Assembly: GCA_003454835.1 (NCBI GenBank) | Contig: DMTA01000492.1 | Coordinates: 1-12,802 of the forward strand | Length of the DNA stretch: 12,802 nt | Source: Achromobacter sp. | Lineage (GTDB): Bacteria > Pseudomonadota > Gammaproteobacteria > Burkholderiales > Burkholderiaceae_B | Direction of reading: 5' to 3' | Part shown: positions 6,388-12,802 of the stretch, one piece after another | Layout: every line of letters begins with the position of its first letter | Numbering within the stretch: the first letter of the stretch is position 1 | Translations under genes and position numbers: made by a program | Notes under the pieces: generated by a model | Told to the model about the DNA's origin: nothing | The model's database searches: none | Seen by the model: only the letters and a program-made list of their open reading frames with translations

Positions 6388-7532
6388 GCGAGCGCGCGCT
6401 GCCGTATCGCGGCCTGACCTGGGATCACCCGCGCGGCTTCAATGCGCTGCACGCGGCGACCGCCCACACGCCGCTGGTGCACTGGGACAAGCAATCGCTG
6501 GAGGGGTTCGAGTCGGCGCCGATTGCCGAACTCTGCGCCCGCTATGACCTGGTGGTGCTGGATCACCCGCATCTGGGCGAAGCCCTGGCGCACGATTGCC
6601 TGCAGGCGCTGGACACCGTGTTCGCGCCCGACGAGCTGGCGCGGATCGCGCGTGACAGCATCGGACTGTCGTATGACAGCTACCGCATGGCCGATCGTAA
6701 ATGGGCGCTGCCGCTGGACGCCGCCACGCAGGTGATGGCCACGCGGGCCGACCGGTTGGACGGCCCCGTGCCGCGCACTTGGCACGAGGTGCTGACGCTG
6801 TCGCAACGCAGCGGCTCGGTCGCGCTCAGCTGGGGCGGTCCGCATCCGTTCCTGTCGCTGCTGTCGATCGCCGCGGCCATCGCGCCCGATACCGACCTGC
6901 GGCCGCACGGCGCCTGTTCCGACGAGTCGACGCTTGCCGGCGCGTGCGACGTGCTTACCGAACTGGCGCGGCGCACACCCGCGCAAGCGTTGGCGTACAA
7001 CCCGATCGCGCTGCTTGGCCACATGAGTTCGCGCGACGACATCACGCTCTGCCCGCTGGTCTATGGCTACGTGAACTATGCGACGTCCGCGGTCGCCAAG
7101 CCGCTTACGTTCCGCGACGCGCCCCAGGCCGATGCCGGCCGGCCCGGATCGATCCTCGGCGGCACCGGCATTGCGATATCGCGGCGTTGCCTCGTGGGGC
7201 CGGAATTGCGCGCGCATCTGTTGTGGTTGCTGGCAGCCGATACCCAAAGCCGCTTCATCCCGCAGCACGAAGGACAGCCCAGCCATCGCGGCAGCTGGAC
7301 CGATGCAAACGTGAATGCGGCGAGCGACAACTTTTATGCCAATACGGCCCGCACGCTGGAAGCCGCGTCGATCCGGCCGCGGCACGACGGCTACATCGCC
7401 TTTCAGAGCGAGGCCTCGCAGTTCCTGCGCGACGGCGTCGCCGACCGCGCGTCCTCACACACACTGGCGCGCGGCCTGACCGAGCGTTTCGAGGCCAGCC
7501 TGGCCGCCACCCCCAAGCACCCCGCAGCATAA
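6384..7532 (+). CDS. Solute-binding-protein-like protein without signal peptide (family 1 SBP fold)
   Basis: This 382-residue protein has landmarks of ABC-transporter solute-binding proteins of the carbohydrate type: YDLVVLDHPHLGEA (54-67), KWALPLDAATQVMATRAD (106-123), and PRTWHEVLTLS (130-140), which matches the P-x-TW-x-E signature. A later GSILGGTGIAISRR segment also fits. The N-terminus MSERALPYRGLTWDHPRG is hydrophilic, with no hydrophobic core, lipobox or twin-arginine motif, and the ATG overlaps the CoA-transferase stop, leaving no room for a missed signal peptide in this frame. No ABC permease or ATPase gene is in the window. The protein is therefore predicted to be cytoplasmic. It may bind the pathway substrate or a CoA-ester intermediate, or have been recruited as an enzyme or sensor. 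The family assignment is fairly firm; the role is unknown. Confidence 0.8.
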   Translation: MSERALPYRGLTWDHPRGFNALHAATAHTPLVHWDKQSLEGFESAPIAELCARYDLVVLDHPHLGEALAHDCLQALDTVFAPDELARIARDSIGLSYDSYRMADRKWALPLDAATQVMATRADRLDGPVPRTWHEVLTLSQRSGSVALSWGGPHPFLSLLSIAAAIAPDTDLRPHGACSDESTLAGACDVLTELARRTPAQALAYNPIALLGHMSSRDDITLCPLVYGYVNYATSAVAKPLTFRDAPQADAGRPGSILGGTGIAISRRCLVGPELRAHLLWLLAADTQSRFIPQHEGQPSHRGSWTDANVNAASDNFYANTARTLEAASIRPRHDGYIAFQSEASQFLRDGVADRASSHTLARGLTERFEASLAATPKHPAA

Positions 7533-7542
7533 GGATGTCGAC

Positions 7543-8313
7543 GTGAGCGCACTCGTCAATCTCAGTATCGATGGCCATGTCGCCATCATCGAACTCAACC
7601 GTCCCGAGAAGCTGAACGCGATGACGCCCGAGATGGCGGACCTGCTGATCGCGGCGGTGGAGCAATGCAATGCCGACGCGCGGGTGCGCGCGGTGATCCT
7701 GACCGGCGCCGGGCCCAAGGCCTTCTGCGCCGGCTCGGACATCACCGAGCTAGACCGCTACGCCACGCCCTGGGATTTTCGCAACCGGCTCGACTACTGT
7801 GATTGCGTGCGCATGTTGAAGAAGCCCACGGTGGCGGCGATCAACGGCTATACCTTCGGCGGCGGCCTGGAGATGGCATTGGCCTGCGATATCCGCATCG
7901 CCTCTGATAACGCGCGGCTGGGTGCGCCGGAGATCAAGCTGGGCTGGATCGGCGGGGGCGGCATGACGGCGCAGCTTGTCCATGCCATTGGCCCGAGCAA
8001 CGCCGCACTGATGGTGCTGACCGGCGATCCCATCCGCGCCGAGCAGGCGCTGGCCTGGGGGCTGGTCAGCGAGGTAGTCCCGCAGGAGCAGTTGCGCGAA
8101 CGCGCGCAGGCGCTTGCCGCCACCATCGCCTCGCGCGCGCCTATCGCCGCCGAGACGGCTCGCGTCAATTTGCGTGCCGCGCTGTCGATGCCGCTGGAAA
8201 AGGCCGTGGAATATGAGCGCGATCTGCAGGCAATCTGCTTTGCCACCGCCGACGCCAAGGAAGGCCGCAAGGCATTCGAAGAAAAGCGCGCGCCGAAGTT
8301 CGAGCGGCGCTGA
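7543..8313 (+). CDS. Enoyl-CoA hydratase/isomerase (crotonase) family protein
   Basis: This 256-residue protein has typical crotonase length. The oxyanion-hole segment KAFCAGSDITEL (59-70) and FGGGLEMALACDIRIAS (105-121) are followed by LGAPEIKLGWIGGGG (126-140). Glu110 and Glu130 stand 20 residues apart, like the two catalytic glutamates of enoyl-CoA hydratase, so hydratase chemistry is plausible; isomerase or C-C hydrolase activity cannot be excluded. The start is GTG at 7543, with AAGGA at 7531-7535. An ATG at 7535 is out of frame and reads only three codons before a TGA that overlaps this GTG. The gene lies 10 bp after the solute-binding-like gene. It ends within a 15-bp tandem repeat that supplies four successive in-frame stops. 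Confidence 0.94.
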   Translation: MSALVNLSIDGHVAIIELNRPEKLNAMTPEMADLLIAAVEQCNADARVRAVILTGAGPKAFCAGSDITELDRYATPWDFRNRLDYCDCVRMLKKPTVAAINGYTFGGGLEMALACDIRIASDNARLGAPEIKLGWIGGGGMTAQLVHAIGPSNAALMVLTGDPIRAEQALAWGLVSEVVPQEQLRERAQALAATIASRAPIAAETARVNLRAALSMPLEKAVEYERDLQAICFATADAKEGRKAFEEKRAPKFERR

Positions 8314-8368
8314 CGAAGGGGACGCTGACGAAGGGGACGCTAACGAATGGGGCGCTAACGAATGGGGC
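8309..8368 (+). repeat. Four-copy 15-bp tandem repeat spanning the hydratase stop codon
   Basis: Two copies of GCTGACGAAGGGGAC (8309-8338) are followed by two copies of GCTAACGAATGGGGC (8339-8368); the two types differ at three positions. Because the unit is five codons long, each copy puts a stop (TGA, TGA, TAA, TAA) in the frame of the preceding gene. Loss or gain of units would therefore not change the protein. The neighbouring frames stay open through the array. Confidence 0.9.
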
Positions 8369-8391
8369 GGCTCCGCGCGGTCGGAGGCGCC
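8366..8391. terminator. GC-rich hairpin between convergent operons
   Basis: GGCGGCTCCG (8366-8375) pairs with CGGAGGCGCC (8382-8391) at 9 of 10 positions around the 6-nt loop CGCGGT. It starts inside the last tandem-repeat unit and ends one base before the Anbu stop codon on the other strand. It may end transcription from either direction, but neither side has a U-tract, so it is not a canonical intrinsic terminator. Confidence 0.4.
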
Positions 8392-9255
8392 TCAGTTGGG
8401 CTGGTCCTTGCCCGGGTCTTCGGCCAGCACCTGCGGCGTTGAGTAGGGGGCGTGGGTGGTGTTGACGGGCTCCATGCGCAGCGGCTGGTGCACGCGCGAC
8501 GGCGGCACGAGCGAGCCGGGCGCGTCGGGATTGGTCCACGACGGATCCGGGATTTCCGCGAAGACCTGGCGCAGGCGTTCGCCCCAGGAGCCGCGGATCA
8601 TGCGGAAGTACTCGTTGTGCTCGTCGATGCTGGCGAAGTGCGTCACGCGCAACGAATTGGCGGTGTACACCAAGAGGTCCAGCGGCACGCCGACCGAGAT
8701 ATTCGAGCGCAGCGTGGAATCCATGGAGATCAGCGCGCACTTGGCGGCCTCGTCCAGCGAGGTGTCAGGCTGCAGCACGCGGTCCAGGATGGGCTTGCCG
8801 TACTTGGCCTCGCCGATCTGGAAATACGGGCATTCCTGGCCGGCCTCGATGAAGTTGCCCGCTGAGTACACCTGGAACAGGCGGCATTGTTCGGTGCCGA
8901 TCTGGCCGCCGAAGATCATGCTGACGTTGAAATCCACACCTTGGTCGTGCAGGGCCGCGGCCTCGCTGCGGTAGACCTCGCGCACCGCCGCGCCCACCAG
9001 CCGCGTGGCCGCGAACATGTCGGGCGCGTTCCAGAGGGTGTCGGCGCCTTCTTCGCGCTGGCGGGTCAGCACGTTCAACACGGCCTGGCTGACCGCCAGG
9101 TTGCCGGAGGTCATCAGGACCATGACGCGCTCGCCCGGCAGTTCGAAGACGGTCATCTTGCGAAAGACGCTGATCTGGTCGACGCCCGCGTTGGTGCGGG
9201 AGTCGGAGAGAAACACCAGGCCGGCGTCGAGGCGGGCGGCTACGCAGTAGGTCAT
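8392..9255 (-). CDS. Anbu proteasome-type peptidase (COG3484)
   Basis: This 287-residue protein belongs to Anbu, the ancestral-beta-subunit branch of N-terminal threonine hydrolases related to HslV and 20S proteasome beta subunits. The start at 9255 makes Thr the second residue (MTYCVAARLDAG), so removal of Met exposes the catalytic Thr. Asp18 (FLSDSR) and Lys33 (FRKM) become Asp17 and Lys32 of the mature protein, close to the proteasome Thr1/Asp17/Lys33 triad. An earlier ATG at 9285 would bury the Thr and is rejected. The fold continues through SMIFGGQIG (112-120) and LISMDSTLRSNISVGVPLDLLVY. After about residue 238 comes a roughly 50-residue Pro-rich tail. Anbu subunits form ring or helical oligomers in the cytosol; the substrate is not settled. 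No clear Shine-Dalgarno is visible. It is the last gene of the four-gene operon, 63 bp after the transglutaminase-like gene. Confidence 0.95.
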   Translation of the reverse strand: MTYCVAARLDAGLVFLSDSRTNAGVDQISVFRKMTVFELPGERVMVLMTSGNLAVSQAVLNVLTRQREEGADTLWNAPDMFAATRLVGAAVREVYRSEAAALHDQGVDFNVSMIFGGQIGTEQCRLFQVYSAGNFIEAGQECPYFQIGEAKYGKPILDRVLQPDTSLDEAAKCALISMDSTLRSNISVGVPLDLLVYTANSLRVTHFASIDEHNEYFRMIRGSWGERLRQVFAEIPDPSWTNPDAPGSLVPPSRVHQPLRMEPVNTTHAPYSTPQVLAEDPGKDQPN

Positions 9256-9318
9256 GATCGGAAAGAGGGAAAAACCACCACGCATTGTATTGCGGCGCGG
9301 CGGGGCGGATGTAACGGC

Positions 9319-10122
9319 TTACTGCTTGGCGCCCGCCTGGACCTGGACGCTGATTTCCATCGATTCCTCGCCGCCGCCCGTGCGCACGCCGCGCACGGGC
9401 GAGGCCGAGTCGTAGTCCCGGCCCACCGCCAGCCGGCAATGGCACTCCGAGGCGAATTGGTTGTTGGTGATGTCCACGCTGGTCCAGCCCACGTCGGGCA
9501 GCCAGACGTCGGCCCACGCGTGGCTGGCCGCATGCTCGGCGGTGGTGTACAGGTAACCGCTGACGTATCGCGCCGGCACGGCAAGGCCGCGCACGCACGC
9601 CAGGAACAGGTGGGCGTGGTCCTGGCACACACCCAGGCCCAGAGCCAGCACCTGGTCGGCGGCGGTGGTTACGTCCGTGGTGCCGGGCACGTAGGCCACG
9701 CGGGCGTGGATCGCCGCGGCGAGGTTCAGGATGTCGTCCGACGTCGTCAGCCCGTTCGGGAGCACCGCGCGCGCAAAGGCCAGGATCGTCTCGTCCGCCT
9801 GCGTCAGCCGCGTCGGCACGCAATAGGCATGCACTGGCAGGCGGCTGTCTTCGCTGCCCAGCACGCCGCGCGTCAGCGGCGCCACCAGCACCTGACCGGA
9901 GACGCGCAGTTCGATGTCGCTGTGCGGCTGGTTCAGCGTCAGAGTGTGGGTGATATTGCCGTAGGCGTCGACCTGCTTTTCCAGTTCGCCCGGCGCCTCG
10001 ATGTGCCAGCGCAGCACCCGCTGGTGCTCGTCGTCGCGCGGCGTCAGGCGCAGGGTCTGGATGCTGTAGTTGACCGGCGCCGTGTAGCGGTAATGCGTGA
10101 CGTGCGTGATGATCTGCTTCAT
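9319..10122 (-). CDS. Transglutaminase-like cysteine protease family protein of the Anbu cluster (COG1305)
   Basis: This 267-residue protein has a bacterial transglutaminase-like N-terminal beta domain (residues 1-80, ITHVTHYRYTAPVNYSIQTL) followed by the catalytic core. The triad is visible: Cys166 in GLGVCQDHAH, His201 in ASHAWADVWL, and Asp217 in SVDITNNQ. VPARYVSGYLY (182-192) lies between Cys and His as usual. Such bacterial proteins are generally thought to be peptidases or amidases rather than crosslinkers. No signal peptide is seen, so it should work in the cytosol with Anbu and the ATP-grasp protein. The start is preceded by GGGAG (10128-10132, minus strand). It lies 13 bp after the alpha-E gene, so co-transcription is likely. 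Confidence 0.94.
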   Translation of the reverse strand: MKQIITHVTHYRYTAPVNYSIQTLRLTPRDDEHQRVLRWHIEAPGELEKQVDAYGNITHTLTLNQPHSDIELRVSGQVLVAPLTRGVLGSEDSRLPVHAYCVPTRLTQADETILAFARAVLPNGLTTSDDILNLAAAIHARVAYVPGTTDVTTAADQVLALGLGVCQDHAHLFLACVRGLAVPARYVSGYLYTTAEHAASHAWADVWLPDVGWTSVDITNNQFASECHCRLAVGRDYDSASPVRGVRTGGGEESMEISVQVQAGAKQ

Positions 10123-10135
10123 TGCCTCTCCCGTG

Positions 10136-11110
10136 TTAGGCCGACAGCGGCACCAGGAAGTCCTGGCTGATCCGGTTGCCCAGGTCGTTGATGCGGTTCA
10201 GGAATCGGTCCAGGTAGCGGTGCAGTCCGCTCGTCAGGATGTCTTCGACGCGCCCGTACTGCAGCTCAGCACACAGCATGCCCGCGCGCCGTTCGGTTTC
10301 GGTCGAGCGCTGATTCGAGACGCGCGCCAGGTCGCCCGCCACCGCCCGCATTGAGGCCAGCAGCGATCGCGGCATGTCGCCATGCAGGATCAGCAGTTCG
10401 GCCACACGGTCGGGCGTGATGACGTCACGGTACACCTTGCGGTAGATCTCCAGGCCGGACACGGAGCTGAGCAGCGCCGACCAGCGGTAGAACTCGCTTT
10501 GCACGGCGGCTGCGCCGGCCGGTTCCGCGCGGCCGTCCTGCGCGCCCGCGGCGCCGCGTTCATGAAACTTCACGTCCAGCATGCGCGCGGTGTTGTCGGC
10601 GCGCTCCAGATGCATGCCGATGCGCATGAAGTACAGCGCCTCGTCTTCCAGCATGGTGGCGATCGTGACGCCCCGCGCCAGATGCGAGCGGAATTTCACC
10701 CATTCGAAAAACTCGCCCGGATTGCGTTCCAGCAGCCCGGTGTGCAGATGCTTGAGCAGCTCGAGCCAGGTGGTGTTGTAGGTTTCCCAGACTTCGGTCG
10801 TGAGGCTGCCGCGCACGGCGCGCGCGTTCTCGCGGGCGGCGCGCATGCAGGAATAGATCGACGAGGAATTTGCGGGGTCGCGCACCATGTACTGCAGCAC
10901 GTCGTGCGGCGAAATGGAGGCGTACTTGCTTTGATACAGGCCCTGCAGCTCGGAAATGCGCAGCACGCCCAGCCACGAGCCCTCGCGCGTGCGCGTGTCC
11001 TGCGGCAGCAGCGACATCTGCAGGTTTACGTCCAGCATGCGGGCAGTGTTTTCGGCGCGCTCGGTGTAGCGGCACATCCAGAACAGGTTGTCGGCGGTTC
11101 GGCTCAGCAT
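10136..11110 (-). CDS. Alpha-E domain protein (DUF403, COG2307)
   Basis: This 324-residue, largely helical protein carries the alpha-E domain, a conserved partner of circularly permuted ATP-grasp proteins. It starts MLSRTADNLFWMCRYTERAENTARMLDV, a strongly conserved N-terminus. A second copy of the core motif, LERADNTARMLDV, lies at residues 168-180. A Gly/Ala-rich, probably disordered linker (186-203) follows that copy. No catalytic function is established; it is thought to act with the ATP-grasp partner in forming a peptide-like bond, by gene-neighbour inference. The start is set by GGAGGA at 11117-11122 inside the last codons of the ATP-grasp gene, 2 bp after that gene's stop; longer in-frame starts would overlap it. 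The two proteins are therefore very likely translationally coupled. Confidence 0.93.
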   Translation of the reverse strand: MLSRTADNLFWMCRYTERAENTARMLDVNLQMSLLPQDTRTREGSWLGVLRISELQGLYQSKYASISPHDVLQYMVRDPANSSSIYSCMRAARENARAVRGSLTTEVWETYNTTWLELLKHLHTGLLERNPGEFFEWVKFRSHLARGVTIATMLEDEALYFMRIGMHLERADNTARMLDVKFHERGAAGAQDGRAEPAGAAAVQSEFYRWSALLSSVSGLEIYRKVYRDVITPDRVAELLILHGDMPRSLLASMRAVAGDLARVSNQRSTETERRAGMLCAELQYGRVEDILTSGLHRYLDRFLNRINDLGNRISQDFLVPLSA

Positions 11111-11112
11111 GA

Positions 11113-12543
11113 TCAGTCCTCCAGCACCCAGGTGTCCTTCGTGCCGCCGCCCTGGCTGCTGTTGACCACCAGCGAGCCCTCGGTCAGCGCCACGCGGCAC
11201 AGGCCGCCCGGCACGGTGCGGATTTCCTTGCCGCACAGCACGTACGGACGCAGGTCCACGTGGCGCGGCGCGACGCCGGATTCGACGTAGGTGGGGGTGG
11301 TCGACAGCGCCAGCGTCGGCTGCGCGATGTAGTTGGCCGGGTTGGCGCGCACGCGGTCCCGGAACGCCTCGACCTCGGCGTGCGAGGCCGAGGGCCCGAC
11401 GAGCATGCCGTAGCCGCCCGCGCCGTGCACTTCCTTGACCACCAGCTCGTGCATGTTGGCCAGCACATGGGACAGCTCGTCAGGCCGGCCGCAGCGCCAG
11501 GTCGGCACATTCGACAGGATGGGTTCTTCGCCCAGGTAAAAGCGGATCATGTCGGGCACGTACAGATACGTGGACTTGTCGTCGGCAATGCCGGTGCCGA
11601 TGGCGTTGGCCAGCGTGACGCGGCCGGCGCGATACACCGACAGCAGGCCCGGCACGCCCAGCGCGGAATCGGCGCGAAACGCAAGCGGGTCCAGAAAATC
11701 GTCGTCCAGACGGCGGTAGATCACGTCCACCTTGCGCGGTCCGCGCGTGGTGCGCATGTAGACGGTGTTCTGCTCGACGAACAGGTCCTGGCCTTCGACC
11801 AGTTCCACGCCCATCTGCTGCGCCAGGAACGCGTGCTCGAAGTACGCGGAGTTGTACATGCCCGGCGTCAGCACCACCACGGTGGGATCGTCGCCGCCAT
11901 GCGGCGCGACCTCTCGCAGGTTGTCCAGGAGCAGGTCAGGGTAGTGGGCAACCGGTTCGACCTTGATGCGGCCGAAGGCATCCGGCATGAGCCGCATCGA
12001 CATCTTGCGGTTTTCCAGCATGTAGGACACGCCCGACGGCACGCGCAGGTTGTCCTCCAGCACATAGAACTCGCCCGCGCCCGCCCGCACGATGTCCACG
12101 CCGGCGATGTGGCAGTAGATGTCCTCGGCCACGTCGACGTCCTGCATCTCGGGGCGGTATTGCGCGTTCAGAAAGACCTGTTCGGCCGGCACGATGCCGG
12201 CGCGCACGATGTCGTGGCCGTGATAGATGTCGCGGATGAACAGGTTCAGGGCGCGCACGCGCTGCTTCAGGCCCGCTTCCAGGAGGCGCCATTCGTCGGC
12301 GGGGATGATGCGGGGAATCAGGTCGAAAGGGATGAGGCGTTCGGTGCCGGCGGCGTCGCCCGCCACCGAGAACGTGATGCCGACGCGGCGAAAGCTCAGG
12401 TCGGCCTCGAGCCGGCGCACAGACATGGCCTCGTCCGACTGCTCGTTGTGCCAGCGCTCGAACGCCTGGTAGTGGGCGCGGATGCGGTTCTCGCCATCGC
12501 GCATTTCGTCATAGGCGGATGGACGGGCGGGTCGGTCCTTCAT
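11113..12543 (-). CDS. Circularly permuted ATP-grasp type 2 protein (COG2308)
   Basis: This 476-residue protein has typical family length. Conserved motifs are EDNLRVPSGVSYMLENR (163-179), VLTPGMYNSAYFEHAFLA (224-241), YMRTTRGPRKVDVIYRRLDDDFLDP (within 262-286), KEVHGAGGYGMLVGP (370-384), DLRPYVL (430-436) and a C-terminal SSQGGGTKDTWVLED. The GAGGYG loop and acidic and Asn positions fit ATP-grasp nucleotide and Mg binding. ATP-grasp ligases activate a carboxylate as acyl phosphate and join it to an amine; for this clade, amide ligation of a peptide or small molecule is predicted but the substrate is unknown. The ATG at 12543 follows GGAGGA (12547-12552), favouring it over an in-frame ATG at 12579. 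It is the first gene of the Anbu operon. Confidence 0.94.
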   Translation of the reverse strand: MKDRPARPSAYDEMRDGENRIRAHYQAFERWHNEQSDEAMSVRRLEADLSFRRVGITFSVAGDAAGTERLIPFDLIPRIIPADEWRLLEAGLKQRVRALNLFIRDIYHGHDIVRAGIVPAEQVFLNAQYRPEMQDVDVAEDIYCHIAGVDIVRAGAGEFYVLEDNLRVPSGVSYMLENRKMSMRLMPDAFGRIKVEPVAHYPDLLLDNLREVAPHGGDDPTVVVLTPGMYNSAYFEHAFLAQQMGVELVEGQDLFVEQNTVYMRTTRGPRKVDVIYRRLDDDFLDPLAFRADSALGVPGLLSVYRAGRVTLANAIGTGIADDKSTYLYVPDMIRFYLGEEPILSNVPTWRCGRPDELSHVLANMHELVVKEVHGAGGYGMLVGPSASHAEVEAFRDRVRANPANYIAQPTLALSTTPTYVESGVAPRHVDLRPYVLCGKEIRTVPGGLCRVALTEGSLVVNSSQGGGTKDTWVLED

Positions 12544-12562
12544 GGCTCCTCCGGTGCAGATG

Positions 12563-12591
12563 TGTATATCTACAAGCAACCCGCGTGCCAG
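12563..12591 (-). promoter_or_regulatory. Possible sigma-70 promoter of the Anbu operon
   Basis: Read on the minus strand, CTGGCA (12586-12591) and TATACA (12563-12568) are 17 bp apart, each matching 4 of 6 consensus positions. The -10 lies in the only AT-rich patch of the spacer. Transcription would start about 13 bases before the ATP-grasp ATG, barely leaving room for its ribosome binding site, which argues for caution. A second start further upstream is possible. Confidence 0.3.
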
Positions 12592-12718
12592 GTTTGGCGG
12601 CAGGCGGGGGCCATGGAGTCAATATGCGCTGGGGACGGGAGAATTGCCATCCCCACGGCGGACGACGCGATGAATCGGGGGACGGGCCGCGCCGCGGCGG
12701 GCGCGGGGGCGATGGCGG

Positions 12719-12737
12719 GCGCACCACGCTGGTGCGC
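12719..12737. terminator. Perfect 8-bp hairpin near the right edge
   Basis: GCGCACCA (12719-12726) and TGGTGCGC (12730-12737) are perfect inverted arms around a CGC loop. On the minus strand the hairpin begins 5 nt after a stop codon at 12743-12745. It could end a transcript entering from the right edge, but no U-tract follows. The rest of 12544-12718 holds only the candidate promoter, the ribosome binding site and a minor 6-bp inverted repeat (TGGGGA 12630-12635, TCCCCA 12650-12655). Confidence 0.4.
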
Positions 12738-12742
12738 GCTTG

Positions 12743-12802
12743 CTAAGCGGCCGATGCGTCCGGCTGGGGCGTCGCCGGGGGCGCCAGAGGGGGGCATCGG
12801 AC
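12743..12802 (-). CDS. Possible 3' end of an unidentified leftward gene (partial)
   Basis: A minus-strand frame is open from the right edge to a TAG at 12743-12745, giving 19 residues ending PPATPQPDASAA. The Pro/Ala-rich sequence resembles a disordered C-terminal tail, and a hairpin follows the stop closely. Nothing identifies the protein, and an open frame this short in GC-rich DNA could be chance. Confidence 0.25.
   Translation of the reverse strand, partial: VRCPPLAPPATPQPDASAA

Noticed and set aside
5194..8313. Carnitine-type operon (CaiB with CaiD-like hydratase)
   Set aside because: Only the pairing of a CoA-transferase with a crotonase agrees; no carnitine dehydrogenase, CoA ligase or betaine transporter is present, and the neighbours are sugar-type enzymes.
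8114..8446. 110-residue frame through the tandem repeat (reads ADEGDADEGDANEWG)
   Set aside because: It is the shifted frame of the crotonase gene and the repeat; no independent start signal or homology is visible.
8887..10170. Plus-strand open frame of 427 codons over Anbu and the transglutaminase-like gene
   Set aside because: Mirror frame of two genes with complete catalytic motifs; it crosses their intergenic gap and has no domain.
12519..12746. Plus-strand frame of 75 codons at the right edge
   Set aside because: Gly/Arg-rich low-information sequence in GC-rich spacer, overlapping the operon's promoter region; no ribosome binding site or family features.

Overview
The window is dense, GC-rich proteobacterial DNA. 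Base composition, codon style and gene content suggest a betaproteobacterium of the Alcaligenaceae (Bordetella/Achromobacter type). That assignment is an inference; no rRNA or tRNA lies in the window to fix it. I see no insertion sequence, phage gene, CRISPR array or tRNA.

Left half (1-8313): a catabolic locus. A LacI-family regulator, cut by the left edge, reads leftward. It is divergent from seven rightward genes: a Gfo/Idh/MocA oxidoreductase, a TIM-barrel sugar isomerase/epimerase-like protein, a DUF4432 aldose-1-epimerase-like protein, a short-chain dehydrogenase, a CaiB/BaiF CoA-transferase, a solute-binding-protein-like protein with no signal peptide, and an enoyl-CoA hydratase/isomerase. 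Two gene pairs overlap by ATGA. The divergent spacer carries a near-perfect 18-bp palindrome with a central CG, as LacI-type operators have, and a separate 8-bp inverted repeat around a possible -10 element. A strong GC-rich hairpin splits the first two enzyme genes from the rest. The gene set joins sugar or cyclitol chemistry (oxidation, isomerisation, mutarotation, a second oxidation) to CoA-thioester chemistry (CoA transfer, then hydration or C-C cleavage). I do not recognise it as a named pathway.

Junction (8309-8391): the enoyl-CoA hydratase gene ends in four tandem 15-bp repeats, each carrying an in-frame stop codon. A GC-rich hairpin follows, between the two convergent operons.

Right half (8392-12543): four leftward genes in transcription order: a circularly permuted ATP-grasp protein, an alpha-E (DUF403) protein, a transglutaminase-like cysteine protease homologue, and an Anbu proteasome-type peptidase. 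This is the recurring Anbu neighbourhood. The ATP-grasp/alpha-E pair is thought to make a peptide-like linkage, and the other two are predicted peptidases. The substrate and biological role remain unsettled. All catalytic residues I can assign in Anbu (Thr, Asp, Lys) and in the transglutaminase-like protein (Cys, His, Asp) are present, so the set looks intact.

Right edge (12544-12802): a presumptive promoter region for the Anbu operon, a perfect 8-bp hairpin, and possibly the last codons of another leftward gene.
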